Assembly (NCBI RefSeq): GCF_900101755.1
Contig: NZ_FNAE01000002.1
Location: 28,480-92,479 of the forward strand
Source: Ectopseudomonas alcaliphila
GTDB lineage: Bacteria > Pseudomonadota > Gammaproteobacteria > Pseudomonadales > Pseudomonadaceae
DNA: 64,000 bases
Reading direction: 5' to 3'
Part shown: one piece after another, positions 54,238 to 62,190 of the stretch
Layout of the letters: each line of letters opens with the position of its first letter
Numbering within the stretch: the first letter of the stretch is position 1
Program-made: the position numbers and the translations under genes
The notes under the pieces: generated by a model
What the model saw: only the letters and a program-made list of their open reading frames with translations
Database searches by the model: none
Told to the model about the DNA's origin: nothing

Positions 54238-56841
54238 ATGCCCCTTCACACCAGGCGCCCGCATTTCCCGCGACTGTCCACCGCCAGCCTGTCGCTGCTG
54301 GCACTCTCCATCGCCTGCGCCAGCCTGCCGCTGGCCCATGCTGCCGAGCTGGCGCCGGCGGCACAGCAGCAGAGCCAGGGCGGTTACAGCTTCGCCATCG
54401 AGCGCCAGCCACTGGTCTCGGCGCTGAACGCGTTCAGCGACGTCACGGGGTGGCAGATAGGCCTGCCGGCACAATTAGCCGACGGCATCGACTCGCCGGG
54501 AACCAGTGGTCGCCAATCGCCGGAGCTGGCCCTGGCGCGCCTGCTCGAGGGCACCGGCTTGAGCTACCGCAGCGTTGGGGAACGCAGCGTGGTGCTGGTG
54601 AAGAACCCTGCGCAATCGCTCGCACTACAGCCGACGACGGTCACAGCCACACGTCACGAGCAAAGCGTGAATGACGTTCCCGTTTCGGTCAGCGTGCTCG
54701 GTCGCGAGCAACTCGACCAGCAGAACGTCAATAGCATCAAGGATCTGGTGCGTAACGAACCGGGTGTTTCCGTCGGTGGCGCCGGCCAGCGTGCCGGCAT
54801 CACTGGCTACAACATCCGTGGTATCGATGGTGACCGCATCCTGACCCAAGTCGACGGCGTTGAGGTACCGGCCAGCTTCTTCAACGGCCCCTACGCCCAG
54901 ACCCATCGCAACTATGTCGATCCGGAAATCGTCAAACGCGTGGAAATCCTTCGCGGCCCGGCCTCTGCGCTATACGGCAGCAGCGCCATTGGCGGCGCAG
55001 TAAGCTATTTCACCCTTGATGCCGATGACATCATCAAGGACGGCAAGGATGCAGGCGCACGCCTGAAAACCGGTTACAGCTCGGCCGACGACAGCTGGCT
55101 GACCTCGGCCACCGTTGCCGGTCGTCACGAACAGTTCGACACCCTGCTGCATCTGTCCCAGCGCAACGGCCACGAAACCGAGTCCTACGGCAGCACTGGC
55201 GGCACCGGCCTGGATCGCACCGAGGCCAACCCCGAAGACGCACGCACCACCAACCTGCTGGCCAAGCTCGGTTGGAACTACAACGACAGTGATCGCCTGC
55301 AACTGACCTACGAGAAGTACAAGGACGACCGCGACACCGATCAGTTGAGCGCTGTAGGCGGGCCGTTCAACGCCGGCAGTGGCTTCAACTACTACGAGTC
55401 ACGCAAGGGCAACGACACCATTACCCGCGAGCGCTTCGGTCTGGAGCACAGCATAGCTGTGGACAGTCTGCTGGCCGACAAATTGAAGTGGAGCCTGAAC
55501 TACCAGGTGGCGAAAACCGACCAGAGCACAGTAGAGCACTACGTGCCGAAGAGCTTCATGACCGGAGCTGCCACCCGTAACGTCATGCGCTACCGCGACA
55601 CCACATATAAAGATCGCCAATGGATCTTCGATGTTCAGCTCGACAAGGCCTTCAGCCTCGGCCAGACCGATCACCTGCTGACCTATGGCACCACCCTCAA
55701 GCGCGAGAAAGTCACTGGACTGCGTACTGGCTACGGCATCTGCCTGCAGGCGCTGAGCGCCAGTTGCACCAGCGTCGGCGCCATCAGTACCAACGCCTCT
55801 GACACCCTGACGCCACAGAGCGACTTCCCCGATCCGACCATCAAGACCTACAGCCTCTTCGCTCAGGACGAAATCCGCTGGGACCAGTGGACCTTCCTGC
55901 CCGGTCTGCGCTACGACTACACCCGCATGACACCGAAACTGACGGACGAGTTTCTCGCCACCGTCACCAGCAGCGGCGTGACCGAGTACAACGACGACGA
56001 AAAGACCTGGCATCGCATCTCGCCGAAACTCGGCGTCACCTACGCCTTCGATGATCATTACACCTGGTTCGGCCAGTACGCGGAAGGCTTCCGTACCCCT
56101 ACGGCCAAGGCACTGTACGGACGTTTCGAGAACGTCGCTGGCGGCTACACCGTCGAGCCCAATCCGAACCTGGAACCAGAGAAGAGTCGCGGCGTGGAGA
56201 CAGGCCTGCGCGGCCAGTTCGAGGGCGGCAGTTTCGACGTGGCGGTGTTCTACAACCGCTACCGCAACTTCATCGACGAAAACGCCATCACCGCCAACAG
56301 CAATGCGCTGGCCTTTCAGTCGCAAAACATCAGCCACGCCAGCATTCGCGGTGTGGAGGTCAAAGGCCGCTTGAACCTGAATAGCTTCGGCGCTTTTGAG
56401 GGCCTCTACACTCAGGGTTCGATTGCCTATGCCCGTGGTCGTAACGACGATACCGGCGAAGCACTCAACAGCGTCAACCCGCTGACCGGCGTATTCGGTC
56501 TGGGCTACGAGCAGGAGCGTTTCGGTGGCCTGCTGAACTGGACCCTGGTCAAGCGCAAGACCCGCATTGACGACAGCAGCTTCAACAGCCCGGACGGCAG
56601 CAGCAGCCAGTTCGCCAGCCCCGGCTTCGGCATCCTCGACCTTACCGGCTACTACAAGCTGACCGACGACCTGACCGTTAATGCCGGCCTGTATAACCTG
56701 ACCGACAAGAAATACTGGCTGTGGGATGACGTGCGTGGCTACGACGCCGTTGGTGAAGCGGGTGTGACCAGCCCGGCCAATCTCGACCGCCTGAGTCAAC
56801 CGGGGCGCAACTTCTCGATCAATCTGGTCTGGGACATCTGA
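54238..56841 (+). CDS. TonB-dependent heme/hemoglobin receptor with signalling domain (HxuA-like)
   Basis: Outer-membrane receptor of 867 residues. A signal peptide ends near AHA-36. Residues about 48-125 form the secretin/TonB short N-terminal domain that contacts FecR, then a plug (VTATRHEQSVNDVPVSVSVL; VEILRGPASALYGSSAIGGA) and a 22-strand barrel. The heme-receptor motifs appear as EGFRTPTAKALYGRFEN and EPNPNLEPEKS (the FRAP/NPNL pair). It ends in VWDI with a terminal-aromatic pattern. It is encoded directly after sigma and FecR genes and next to hemO. It is not HasR, which is encoded at the right edge. Confidence 0.9.
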   Translation: MPLHTRRPHFPRLSTASLSLLALSIACASLPLAHAAELAPAAQQQSQGGYSFAIERQPLVSALNAFSDVTGWQIGLPAQLADGIDSPGTSGRQSPELALARLLEGTGLSYRSVGERSVVLVKNPAQSLALQPTTVTATRHEQSVNDVPVSVSVLGREQLDQQNVNSIKDLVRNEPGVSVGGAGQRAGITGYNIRGIDGDRILTQVDGVEVPASFFNGPYAQTHRNYVDPEIVKRVEILRGPASALYGSSAIGGAVSYFTLDADDIIKDGKDAGARLKTGYSSADDSWLTSATVAGRHEQFDTLLHLSQRNGHETESYGSTGGTGLDRTEANPEDARTTNLLAKLGWNYNDSDRLQLTYEKYKDDRDTDQLSAVGGPFNAGSGFNYYESRKGNDTITRERFGLEHSIAVDSLLADKLKWSLNYQVAKTDQSTVEHYVPKSFMTGAATRNVMRYRDTTYKDRQWIFDVQLDKAFSLGQTDHLLTYGTTLKREKVTGLRTGYGICLQALSASCTSVGAISTNASDTLTPQSDFPDPTIKTYSLFAQDEIRWDQWTFLPGLRYDYTRMTPKLTDEFLATVTSSGVTEYNDDEKTWHRISPKLGVTYAFDDHYTWFGQYAEGFRTPTAKALYGRFENVAGGYTVEPNPNLEPEKSRGVETGLRGQFEGGSFDVAVFYNRYRNFIDENAITANSNALAFQSQNISHASIRGVEVKGRLNLNSFGAFEGLYTQGSIAYARGRNDDTGEALNSVNPLTGVFGLGYEQERFGGLLNWTLVKRKTRIDDSSFNSPDGSSSQFASPGFGILDLTGYYKLTDDLTVNAGLYNLTDKKYWLWDDVRGYDAVGEAGVTSPANLDRLSQPGRNFSINLVWDI

Positions 56842-56852
56842 GCCCAGCCACT

Positions 56853-56877
56853 GGAGGCGGTCGCAACGGCCGCCTCC
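56853..56877. terminator. Hairpin between the convergent receptor and hasF genes
   Basis: GGAGGCGG (56853-56860) and CCGCCTCC (56870-56877) form an 8-bp stem with a 9-base loop, followed by GGTCTTTG on the plus strand. It lies 12 bases after the receptor stop. Confidence 0.65.
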
Positions 56878-56884
56878 GGTCTTT

Positions 56885-56916
56885 GCTAGCAGGCTGTTGA
56901 AAAACTACCTGCTAGC
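56885..56916. repeat. MITE-end remnant overlapping the hasF stop
   Basis: CAGGCTGTTGAAAAACTACC (from 56890) matches the reverse complement of the right end of MITE-like copy 1. It is enclosed by GCTAGCAGG (56885-56893) and CCTGCTAGC (56908-56916), and the hasF stop codon (56912-56914) lies inside the right arm. Confidence 0.65.
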
Positions 56917-58231
56917 CCTGCTTCGCGACGAAGTACCCCGCCAGCCGGCTCAAGTCCGCCTCGTCCAATACCCCACCCAGATAACGCAACTGCAACCAGG
57001 CACGCAGGTAGCCGTGGCGCGCCTCGGCCAGGTCGCGGCGGGCGCCGTGCAACTGCTGCTCGGCGTCGAGCACATCGAGATTGACCCGTTCGCCACCGGA
57101 CACGCTCTTGCGCGTCGCCTGCACCAGCGTCTCGGCAGCGCTCACGGCCAGACGATAGGCACGCACCCGTGCTGCCGCACTGTTGCACAGGTTGAACTGC
57201 TGACGCAGACGGGTGAGCAGCTCGGCAGTTTGCGCGTCCAGCTCGAAGCCTGCCTGCACATGCGCGGCGCTGGCCTGACGGGTTGCCGCACTCACTCCGC
57301 CACCGGCGAACAGCGGCACACTGAGCTGGATGCCGATGCTGTCGGTGTCGTACTGCTGGTTGTAGGCGCTTTCCGAATCGGAGCTGGTCAGGCGGCTGCT
57401 GGCCACCAGGCTCAGGGTCGGCAGATGGCCGGCGCGCTGTTTCTCGATGCCCTGGGCCGCTACCTCGACGGCACGGCGCTGCGCCGCCAGTTCGGCATTG
57501 CCGGCCACGGCCAGGTCGCGCCAGGCCTCGAAGCGCGCCGGCTGCGGCGGCTGGATCGGGAAATCATCAAGCAACGGCTGCAGGTCGCTGTGCGCCAAAG
57601 GCTCGCCGACGATGGCCTCCAGCGCGCGCAGGGCAATGTCCAGATCGTCCTGAGCCTGGATCAGCTCGGCCTCGGCCAGAGCCAGGCGCGCCTCGGTTTC
57701 CAGCTCGTCGGTGCGTGTGCCCTCGCCGGCTCGCACCAAGCGTTGATTGAGCTGCAGACGCTCGACCAGGGCGCGACGCTGGGCGCGCGCCAGGGCGATG
57801 CGTTCGTCACTCAGCAGCGCCTGGCTGTAGGCCTCGAACAGGCGTACCGCCAACTCCTGGCTGCGCCCGCGAAAGCGCTCGTCGGCCAGCAGCGTGCGCG
57901 CCACACCCTGGCGGTAGTCGGCCCAGGCGGCGTAGTCGAACAGCGGCTGCTGCAGGCTGAGCACCGAGGCGTAGCTGCGGTAATCGCGGTCGACGCGCTG
58001 CTCGCCCGCCGTCACCTGCGAGTCGTTGCGCTGGTTACTGTAGCTCCACGACAGCCGTGGCAGCAGCCCCGCGCGGCCGATGGCCTGACTCTCCAGCCCG
58101 GCGTCACGCTCGGCGATGGCGGCCTGGAAGGTCGGGTCGTTGCGCAGCGCCAGGGCGTAGGCATCGAGCAAGCCGAGTGCGTACGCAGGCGATGCCAGGC
58201 ACAGGAACAGGCCGAAACAGAGCGCGCGCAT
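56912..58231 (-). CDS. hasF: TolC-family outer membrane protein of the Has secretion system
   Basis: Outer-membrane channel of 439 residues. Signal peptide MRALCFGLFLCLASPAYA, then two repeated halves of the OEP family with long amphipathic helices (AYALALRNDPTFQAAIAERD; VKKS-like regions rich in A, L, E, Q, R). It completes a type I secretion machine with HasD and HasE to export HasA. It follows hasE with a two-base gap. Its stop codon appears to be supplied by a MITE remnant. Confidence 0.9.
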   Translation of the reverse strand: MRALCFGLFLCLASPAYALGLLDAYALALRNDPTFQAAIAERDAGLESQAIGRAGLLPRLSWSYSNQRNDSQVTAGEQRVDRDYRSYASVLSLQQPLFDYAAWADYRQGVARTLLADERFRGRSQELAVRLFEAYSQALLSDERIALARAQRRALVERLQLNQRLVRAGEGTRTDELETEARLALAEAELIQAQDDLDIALRALEAIVGEPLAHSDLQPLLDDFPIQPPQPARFEAWRDLAVAGNAELAAQRRAVEVAAQGIEKQRAGHLPTLSLVASSRLTSSDSESAYNQQYDTDSIGIQLSVPLFAGGGVSAATRQASAAHVQAGFELDAQTAELLTRLRQQFNLCNSAAARVRAYRLAVSAAETLVQATRKSVSGGERVNLDVLDAEQQLHGARRDLAEARHGYLRAWLQLRYLGGVLDEADLSRLAGYFVAKQG

Positions 58232-58233
58232 CG

Positions 58234-59550
58234 TCAGTCTTCCGCCAGGGCCAGGTGAGTGCGATCGAGCAACGGCTTGAACAGGTAGTTGAGCAGCGAG
58301 CGCTCGCCGGTGCTGATAAAGGCCTCCACCGGCATGCCAGGGCGAATGCGCAGGCCGGCCAGTTGCTGCATGGCATCGTCGCCCACACGAATGCGGATGG
58401 CGTAATACGGCTCGCCGCTGCGTTCATCCTGCAGGCGGTCGGCGGAAACCAGCTCCAGGGTGCCGGCGACGCGCGGCGTGGTGCGCTGCTCGAAGGCGGT
58501 GAACAGCAACTCGACCGGCAGGCCAGGGTGTACCTTGTCCACCAGCGCCGGGCTCAGGCGGCCCTCGACCAGCAGCGGCTGATCCTGCGGGACGATCTCC
58601 AGCAGCGCCTGCCCGGGTGCGACCACGCCGCCCTCGGTGAATACGCTGAGCCCGACCACCAGGCCGCTGGCCGGCGCACGCAGCAGGGTGCGCTGTAACT
58701 CGGCATCGACCCCGGCCAGGCGGTGGTGCAGCTCTTCGCTGCGGATCTGCGTCTCGGCCAACTGGCTACGCACCTGTTCCTGGAACTGCTCGCGACGCTG
58801 TGCGGCGCGCAGACGCAGTTCGGCGATCTGCCGCTGCAACTGGCCGATACGACCGGCGTCATCGGCCAGCAGACCGATCAGCTCGGCACGCTGGCGCTCG
58901 ACATCGAGCAGGCGATTGCGCGGGATGTAGTTGTCCGCCGCCAGCTCGCGCAGGCCCAGCAATTGCTCGTCGAGCACGCGTAACTGGGCTCGCTTGCTGC
59001 TGTGCAGCGCACGCAGGCCACCCAGTTGCGCCTCGTTGCCGGCCAGGTTCTGCGCCAGGCCATCGAGCTCCAGGGCCAGGGCCTGACGTCGGCTGGCGAA
59101 CAGTTGCCGCTGCAGCTCCAGACTGGCGACCGCCAGGGGATCATCCGGGCGTGCCAGCAGCCAGGGGTCGAAAGCGATGCTCGCCGCGCCGTCACGCTCG
59201 GCAGCCAGCCGCGCAGCGCTGGCGCGACTGCCGATCAGTTGCGCGCGCAGGGCCTCGGCCTGCGCCTGCAACGCCTGGTCATCCAGCTCCAGCAAGGGCT
59301 GGCCGGCCTGCACCGAATCGCCATCCCGGACGAGGATGCGGCGCACCGTGCCACCCGTGGGGTGCTGCAGCGCCTGGCGATTACCGCTGACCATCACCGT
59401 GCCGCTCACCGGCACGCCCTTGTCCAGCGGTGCCAGTGCAGCCCAGGCGAGGAAACCACCGAAGCCAGCAAGCAGCAGCCACCAACCGAGTCGAGTTGGC
59501 GCCCGCGCATCGACGGCGTGCAGAGGCTGAAGCGGGGCCGGCGCGCTCAT
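58234..59550 (-). CDS. hasE: Type I secretion membrane fusion protein HasE
   Basis: HlyD-family adaptor of 438 residues. One inner-membrane helix is at about 21-40 ([19 protein letters not shown]), followed by a lipoyl-like half ([20 protein letters not shown]), a long coiled coil (about 95-290) and the beta-barrel/C-terminal region ([20 protein letters not shown]). It links HasD to the outer-membrane channel. Its ATG overlaps the hasD stop (ATGA). Confidence 0.92.
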   Translation of the reverse strand: MSAPAPLQPLHAVDARAPTRLGWWLLLAGFGGFLAWAALAPLDKGVPVSGTVMVSGNRQALQHPTGGTVRRILVRDGDSVQAGQPLLELDDQALQAQAEALRAQLIGSRASAARLAAERDGAASIAFDPWLLARPDDPLAVASLELQRQLFASRRQALALELDGLAQNLAGNEAQLGGLRALHSSKRAQLRVLDEQLLGLRELAADNYIPRNRLLDVERQRAELIGLLADDAGRIGQLQRQIAELRLRAAQRREQFQEQVRSQLAETQIRSEELHHRLAGVDAELQRTLLRAPASGLVVGLSVFTEGGVVAPGQALLEIVPQDQPLLVEGRLSPALVDKVHPGLPVELLFTAFEQRTTPRVAGTLELVSADRLQDERSGEPYYAIRIRVGDDAMQQLAGLRIRPGMPVEAFISTGERSLLNYLFKPLLDRTHLALAED

Positions 59551-61304
59551 TGCTGAGCTCCCGGCGTGGCGCCGTAACTCATGCTCAGGCTCGGCGCGAC
59601 ACGCCGCACCGGCGCGCTCTGGGCTGCCGGCCGGGCGGCCTGCTGCAAATCCTGCAGCACCCGACTGGCCGGGCCGAAGGCCTGCATCTGCCCGCCGCGC
59701 AGCAGCAACAGTTGATCGGCGCCCTTGAGCAGCGCCGGGCGATGGCTGACCAGCACCAGGGTGCGGCCTTGTTCGCGCAGGCGGTCGAGCGCGGCCAGCA
59801 GCGCCTGCTCACCGGCCTCGTCGAGGTTGGCATCGGGTTCGTCGAGCACGATCAACGCCGGCAGACCGTAGACCGCGCGAGCCAGGCCGATGCGTTGCTT
59901 CTGCCCGCCGGAGAGCCCGGCACCGCCCTCGCCCAGGCGCGTGTCGTAGCCCTGCGGCAGGCGCAGGATCAGTTCGTGCACACCGGCCATCTGCGCGGCG
60001 GCGACGACCTTGTCCGCCTCGAGGTCGGCGAAGCGGGCGATGTTCTCGGCGATGCTGCCGGCGAACAGTTGCACGTCCTGCGGCAGGTAGCCGAGGTGCG
60101 GGCCGAGCACGTCCTTGTCCCACTGCTGCAGATCGGCACCGTCCAGGCGCACCTTGCCCGCCAACGGCATCTGCGCCGCCACCAGCAGACGCGCCAGGCT
60201 GGACTTGCCGCAACCGGACGGCCCCAGCACCACCAGGCGCTGGCCCGGCTCCAGGGCGAAGCTGACGCCTGCCAGCACCGGCGTGCGCGAGCCCGGTGCG
60301 CAGGCCGACAGTTGCTCCACGCGTAATGCGCCGCATGGCGCTGGCAGGCTCATGCCGCTGGCTCGCGGCGGTTGCGCCCGCAGCAGGTCGCACAGGCGCT
60401 GGTAGGCCTGCTGCGCGCCGCTCCACTGCTTCCAGGCATTGATCAGTTGGTCCAGCGGGGCGAGCACGCGCCCGGCGAGGATGGAGCCGGCGATCATCAT
60501 GCCGGCGGTGATCTGTCCGTCCACGGCCAGCAGCGCGCCGAGGCCGAGCATCAACGACTGCAGCGCCAGACGCACGCCCTTGGACGCCGCGCTGAACGCC
60601 GCGCCCTGCTCGCTGGCACGGTTCTGCAGCTGCAGGAAGCGGCCGTGCTCGCCCTGCCAACGCTGACGCAGGCGCGCCAGCATGCCCATGGCCTCGGTCG
60701 CCTCGGCGTTGCGCAGGTGCGATCCAGCCGCCTGGGTCGCCTGGATCGCCAATTGCCCGGCCTCGGCCAGCGACGCGCGGGTCAGCCACTGGTTGGCCCA
60801 GGTCAGCGCCAGCAGCAACGCCGCGCCGCCCAGCGCCAGCCAGCCGAGCCAGGGGTGGAAGAGAAACAGCACCGCCAGGTAGAGGGGGAACCAGGGCGCG
60901 TCGAACAGGGCGAACAGGGCATTGCCGGTGGCGAACTGGCGCAGGCTGGTCAGGTCGTTCAGCGGTTGCGCGCTGCTGCCACGGCCGACGCGCAGGCTGG
61001 CATCGAAGGTGGCGTCGTAGATGCGTGCGCCAAGCTGCTGGTCGATCTGCGCGCCAAGGCGGATGAGCACCAGGCTGCGCACCCACTCCAGCAGGCCCAT
61101 GAAGGCGTACAGGCCGAGCACCATCAGGGTCAGCATGGCCAGGGTCATGTGGTTGCCAGAAGCCAGCACACGGTCGTAAACCTGCAGCATGTACAGCGCC
61201 GGGGCCAGCATCAGCAGGTTGATCACCGCGCTGAAGGCGCCGACGCTGACGAAGCCGCGCCGGCAAGCCGCCAGTGCAGCGAGGATTTCGTTGGAAGGTT
61301 GCAT
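59547..61304 (-). CDS. hasD: Type I secretion ABC transporter HasD
   Basis: Membrane-ATPase fusion of 585 residues that drives HasA export. An N-terminal six-helix domain (from [20 protein letters not shown]) is followed by an ABC domain with Walker [10 protein letters not shown], signature [14 protein letters not shown] and Walker [13 protein letters not shown]. There is no C39 peptidase domain, as expected for an exporter of C-terminally signalled proteins. The start is ATG 61304; upstream in-frame codons extend into the hasA-hasD gap. Confidence 0.93.
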   Translation of the reverse strand: MQPSNEILAALAACRRGFVSVGAFSAVINLLMLAPALYMLQVYDRVLASGNHMTLAMLTLMVLGLYAFMGLLEWVRSLVLIRLGAQIDQQLGARIYDATFDASLRVGRGSSAQPLNDLTSLRQFATGNALFALFDAPWFPLYLAVLFLFHPWLGWLALGGAALLLALTWANQWLTRASLAEAGQLAIQATQAAGSHLRNAEATEAMGMLARLRQRWQGEHGRFLQLQNRASEQGAAFSAASKGVRLALQSLMLGLGALLAVDGQITAGMMIAGSILAGRVLAPLDQLINAWKQWSGAQQAYQRLCDLLRAQPPRASGMSLPAPCGALRVEQLSACAPGSRTPVLAGVSFALEPGQRLVVLGPSGCGKSSLARLLVAAQMPLAGKVRLDGADLQQWDKDVLGPHLGYLPQDVQLFAGSIAENIARFADLEADKVVAAAQMAGVHELILRLPQGYDTRLGEGGAGLSGGQKQRIGLARAVYGLPALIVLDEPDANLDEAGEQALLAALDRLREQGRTLVLVSHRPALLKGADQLLLLRGGQMQAFGPASRVLQDLQQAARPAAQSAPVRRVAPSLSMSYGATPGAQQ

Positions 61305-61422
61305 GCTGTCGCGCCCCAGAAGCACCGCCTGCCGCGATTGACGCGGCGGGCAGCACTTGTCGAGAATTGGTGCGACCACCGTGGCGCGAGTTGTTCAGGC
61401 CAGCACCACGGCGGTCGTTGCC

Positions 61423-61452
61423 GGCGGCCGGGAGAGCGATCTCCCCGCCGCC
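61423..61452 (-). promoter_or_regulatory. Strong hairpin between hasA and hasD
   Basis: GGCGGC and GGGAG arms at 61423-61434 are complementary to CTCCC and GCCGCC at 61441-61452. It lies 18 bases after the hasA stop. No T-run follows on the minus strand, so it is more likely an mRNA 3' stabiliser or partial attenuator that lets hasA be made in excess. Confidence 0.65.
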
Positions 61453-61470
61453 TTTTTCATCACCCGAAGA

Positions 61471-62088
61471 TCAGGCCGCCAGGGCCAGATCGTCGACCAG
61501 CTCCGGCACACCGACCAGCTCCGCAGAACCGGTGCTCAGCGGGCCGGCAGCCAGGGCGGCGGCCACCACGTCGAAGGTGTCGTCGGTGGAGACGCCATAG
61601 GCAGCGAACAGATCGTCCAGCACCGACTCCAGTGCATCGGTATTGCCCTGCATCAGGCCGTAGATGGTCTCGTGCACCTCGTTGCCGGTACGGCCGGCGC
61701 CCAAGGCAGCGGACAGATCCAGACCGCTGAAGGTGACCACGTAGTTGCTCAGGGTGAAGTCGCTGCCACCGCCACCACCCAGCTCATACCCCAGCGAGAC
61801 ATTGTCCAACTGGCCGTAGAGATAGTGGTTCTGGTTACTGTTGGCCGGCAGCGCCGGGTTGAATACGTAGTGCAGTCCATTGCTGGCGTCGCTGTCGGCG
61901 ATGAAGGCGTAGTCCGAGCCATTGGCGCCGCTGGTGGCGTACTGGTCGCCGCTGAACGTGCCGTTGCTGAAACCGCCGGTATTGCTTTGACCGTGGCCGG
62001 CGGTGGCGAAACCGGTCGTCCAGAAGGCCAGGTAGTCATCGATGGTGGAGCTGCCAAAAATCGGGTCATAGGTAACGGAAACGCTCAT
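61471..62088 (-). CDS. hasA: Heme-binding hemophore HasA
   Basis: Secreted hemophore of 205 residues. It lacks an N-terminal signal peptide and ends in the hydrophobic export signal DDLALAA. The heme loops are recognisable: H32 (TAGHGQSNTGGF), Y74 (LHYVFNPAL) with H88 (NQNHYLYGQLD) as its hydrogen-bond partner. ETIYGLMQGNTDAL matches the HasA core. The ribosome site is AGAGGA. It lies between hasR and hasD in the classic order hasR-hasA-hasD-hasE. Confidence 0.95.
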   Translation of the reverse strand: MSVSVTYDPIFGSSTIDDYLAFWTTGFATAGHGQSNTGGFSNGTFSGDQYATSGANGSDYAFIADSDASNGLHYVFNPALPANSNQNHYLYGQLDNVSLGYELGGGGGSDFTLSNYVVTFSGLDLSAALGAGRTGNEVHETIYGLMQGNTDALESVLDDLFAAYGVSTDDTFDVVAAALAAGPLSTGSAELVGVPELVDDLALAA

Positions 62089-62190
62089 GACAAATCCTCT
62101 TGCATGGAGTGATGGACGGCGGTGCCTGGGGCACCATCGCCTTTGCCCGAGACGGGCAAAGCCTTGCCCCGGCCCCTTGGCCGGGGCTGT
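62089..62190 (-). promoter_or_regulatory. hasR-hasA intergenic region with three successive hairpins
   Basis: Three perfect stem-loops follow one another: GGTGCC/GGCACC (62121-62126, 62130-62135), CTTTGCCC/GGGCAAAG (62141-62148, 62154-62161) and CCCCGGCC/GGCCGGGG (62167-62174, 62179-62186). None is followed by a T-run on the minus strand. They lie in the 102 bases between the hasR stop and the hasA start and could control the ratio of receptor to hemophore by mRNA processing. Confidence 0.75.

Noticed and set aside
54238..56841. Initially considered as HasR because of the hemophore genes nearby
   Set aside because: It is convergent to hasADEF, lies with its own sigma/FecR genes, and the frame at the right edge carries HasR-type motifs in the classic operon order, so this receptor is better called HxuA-like.
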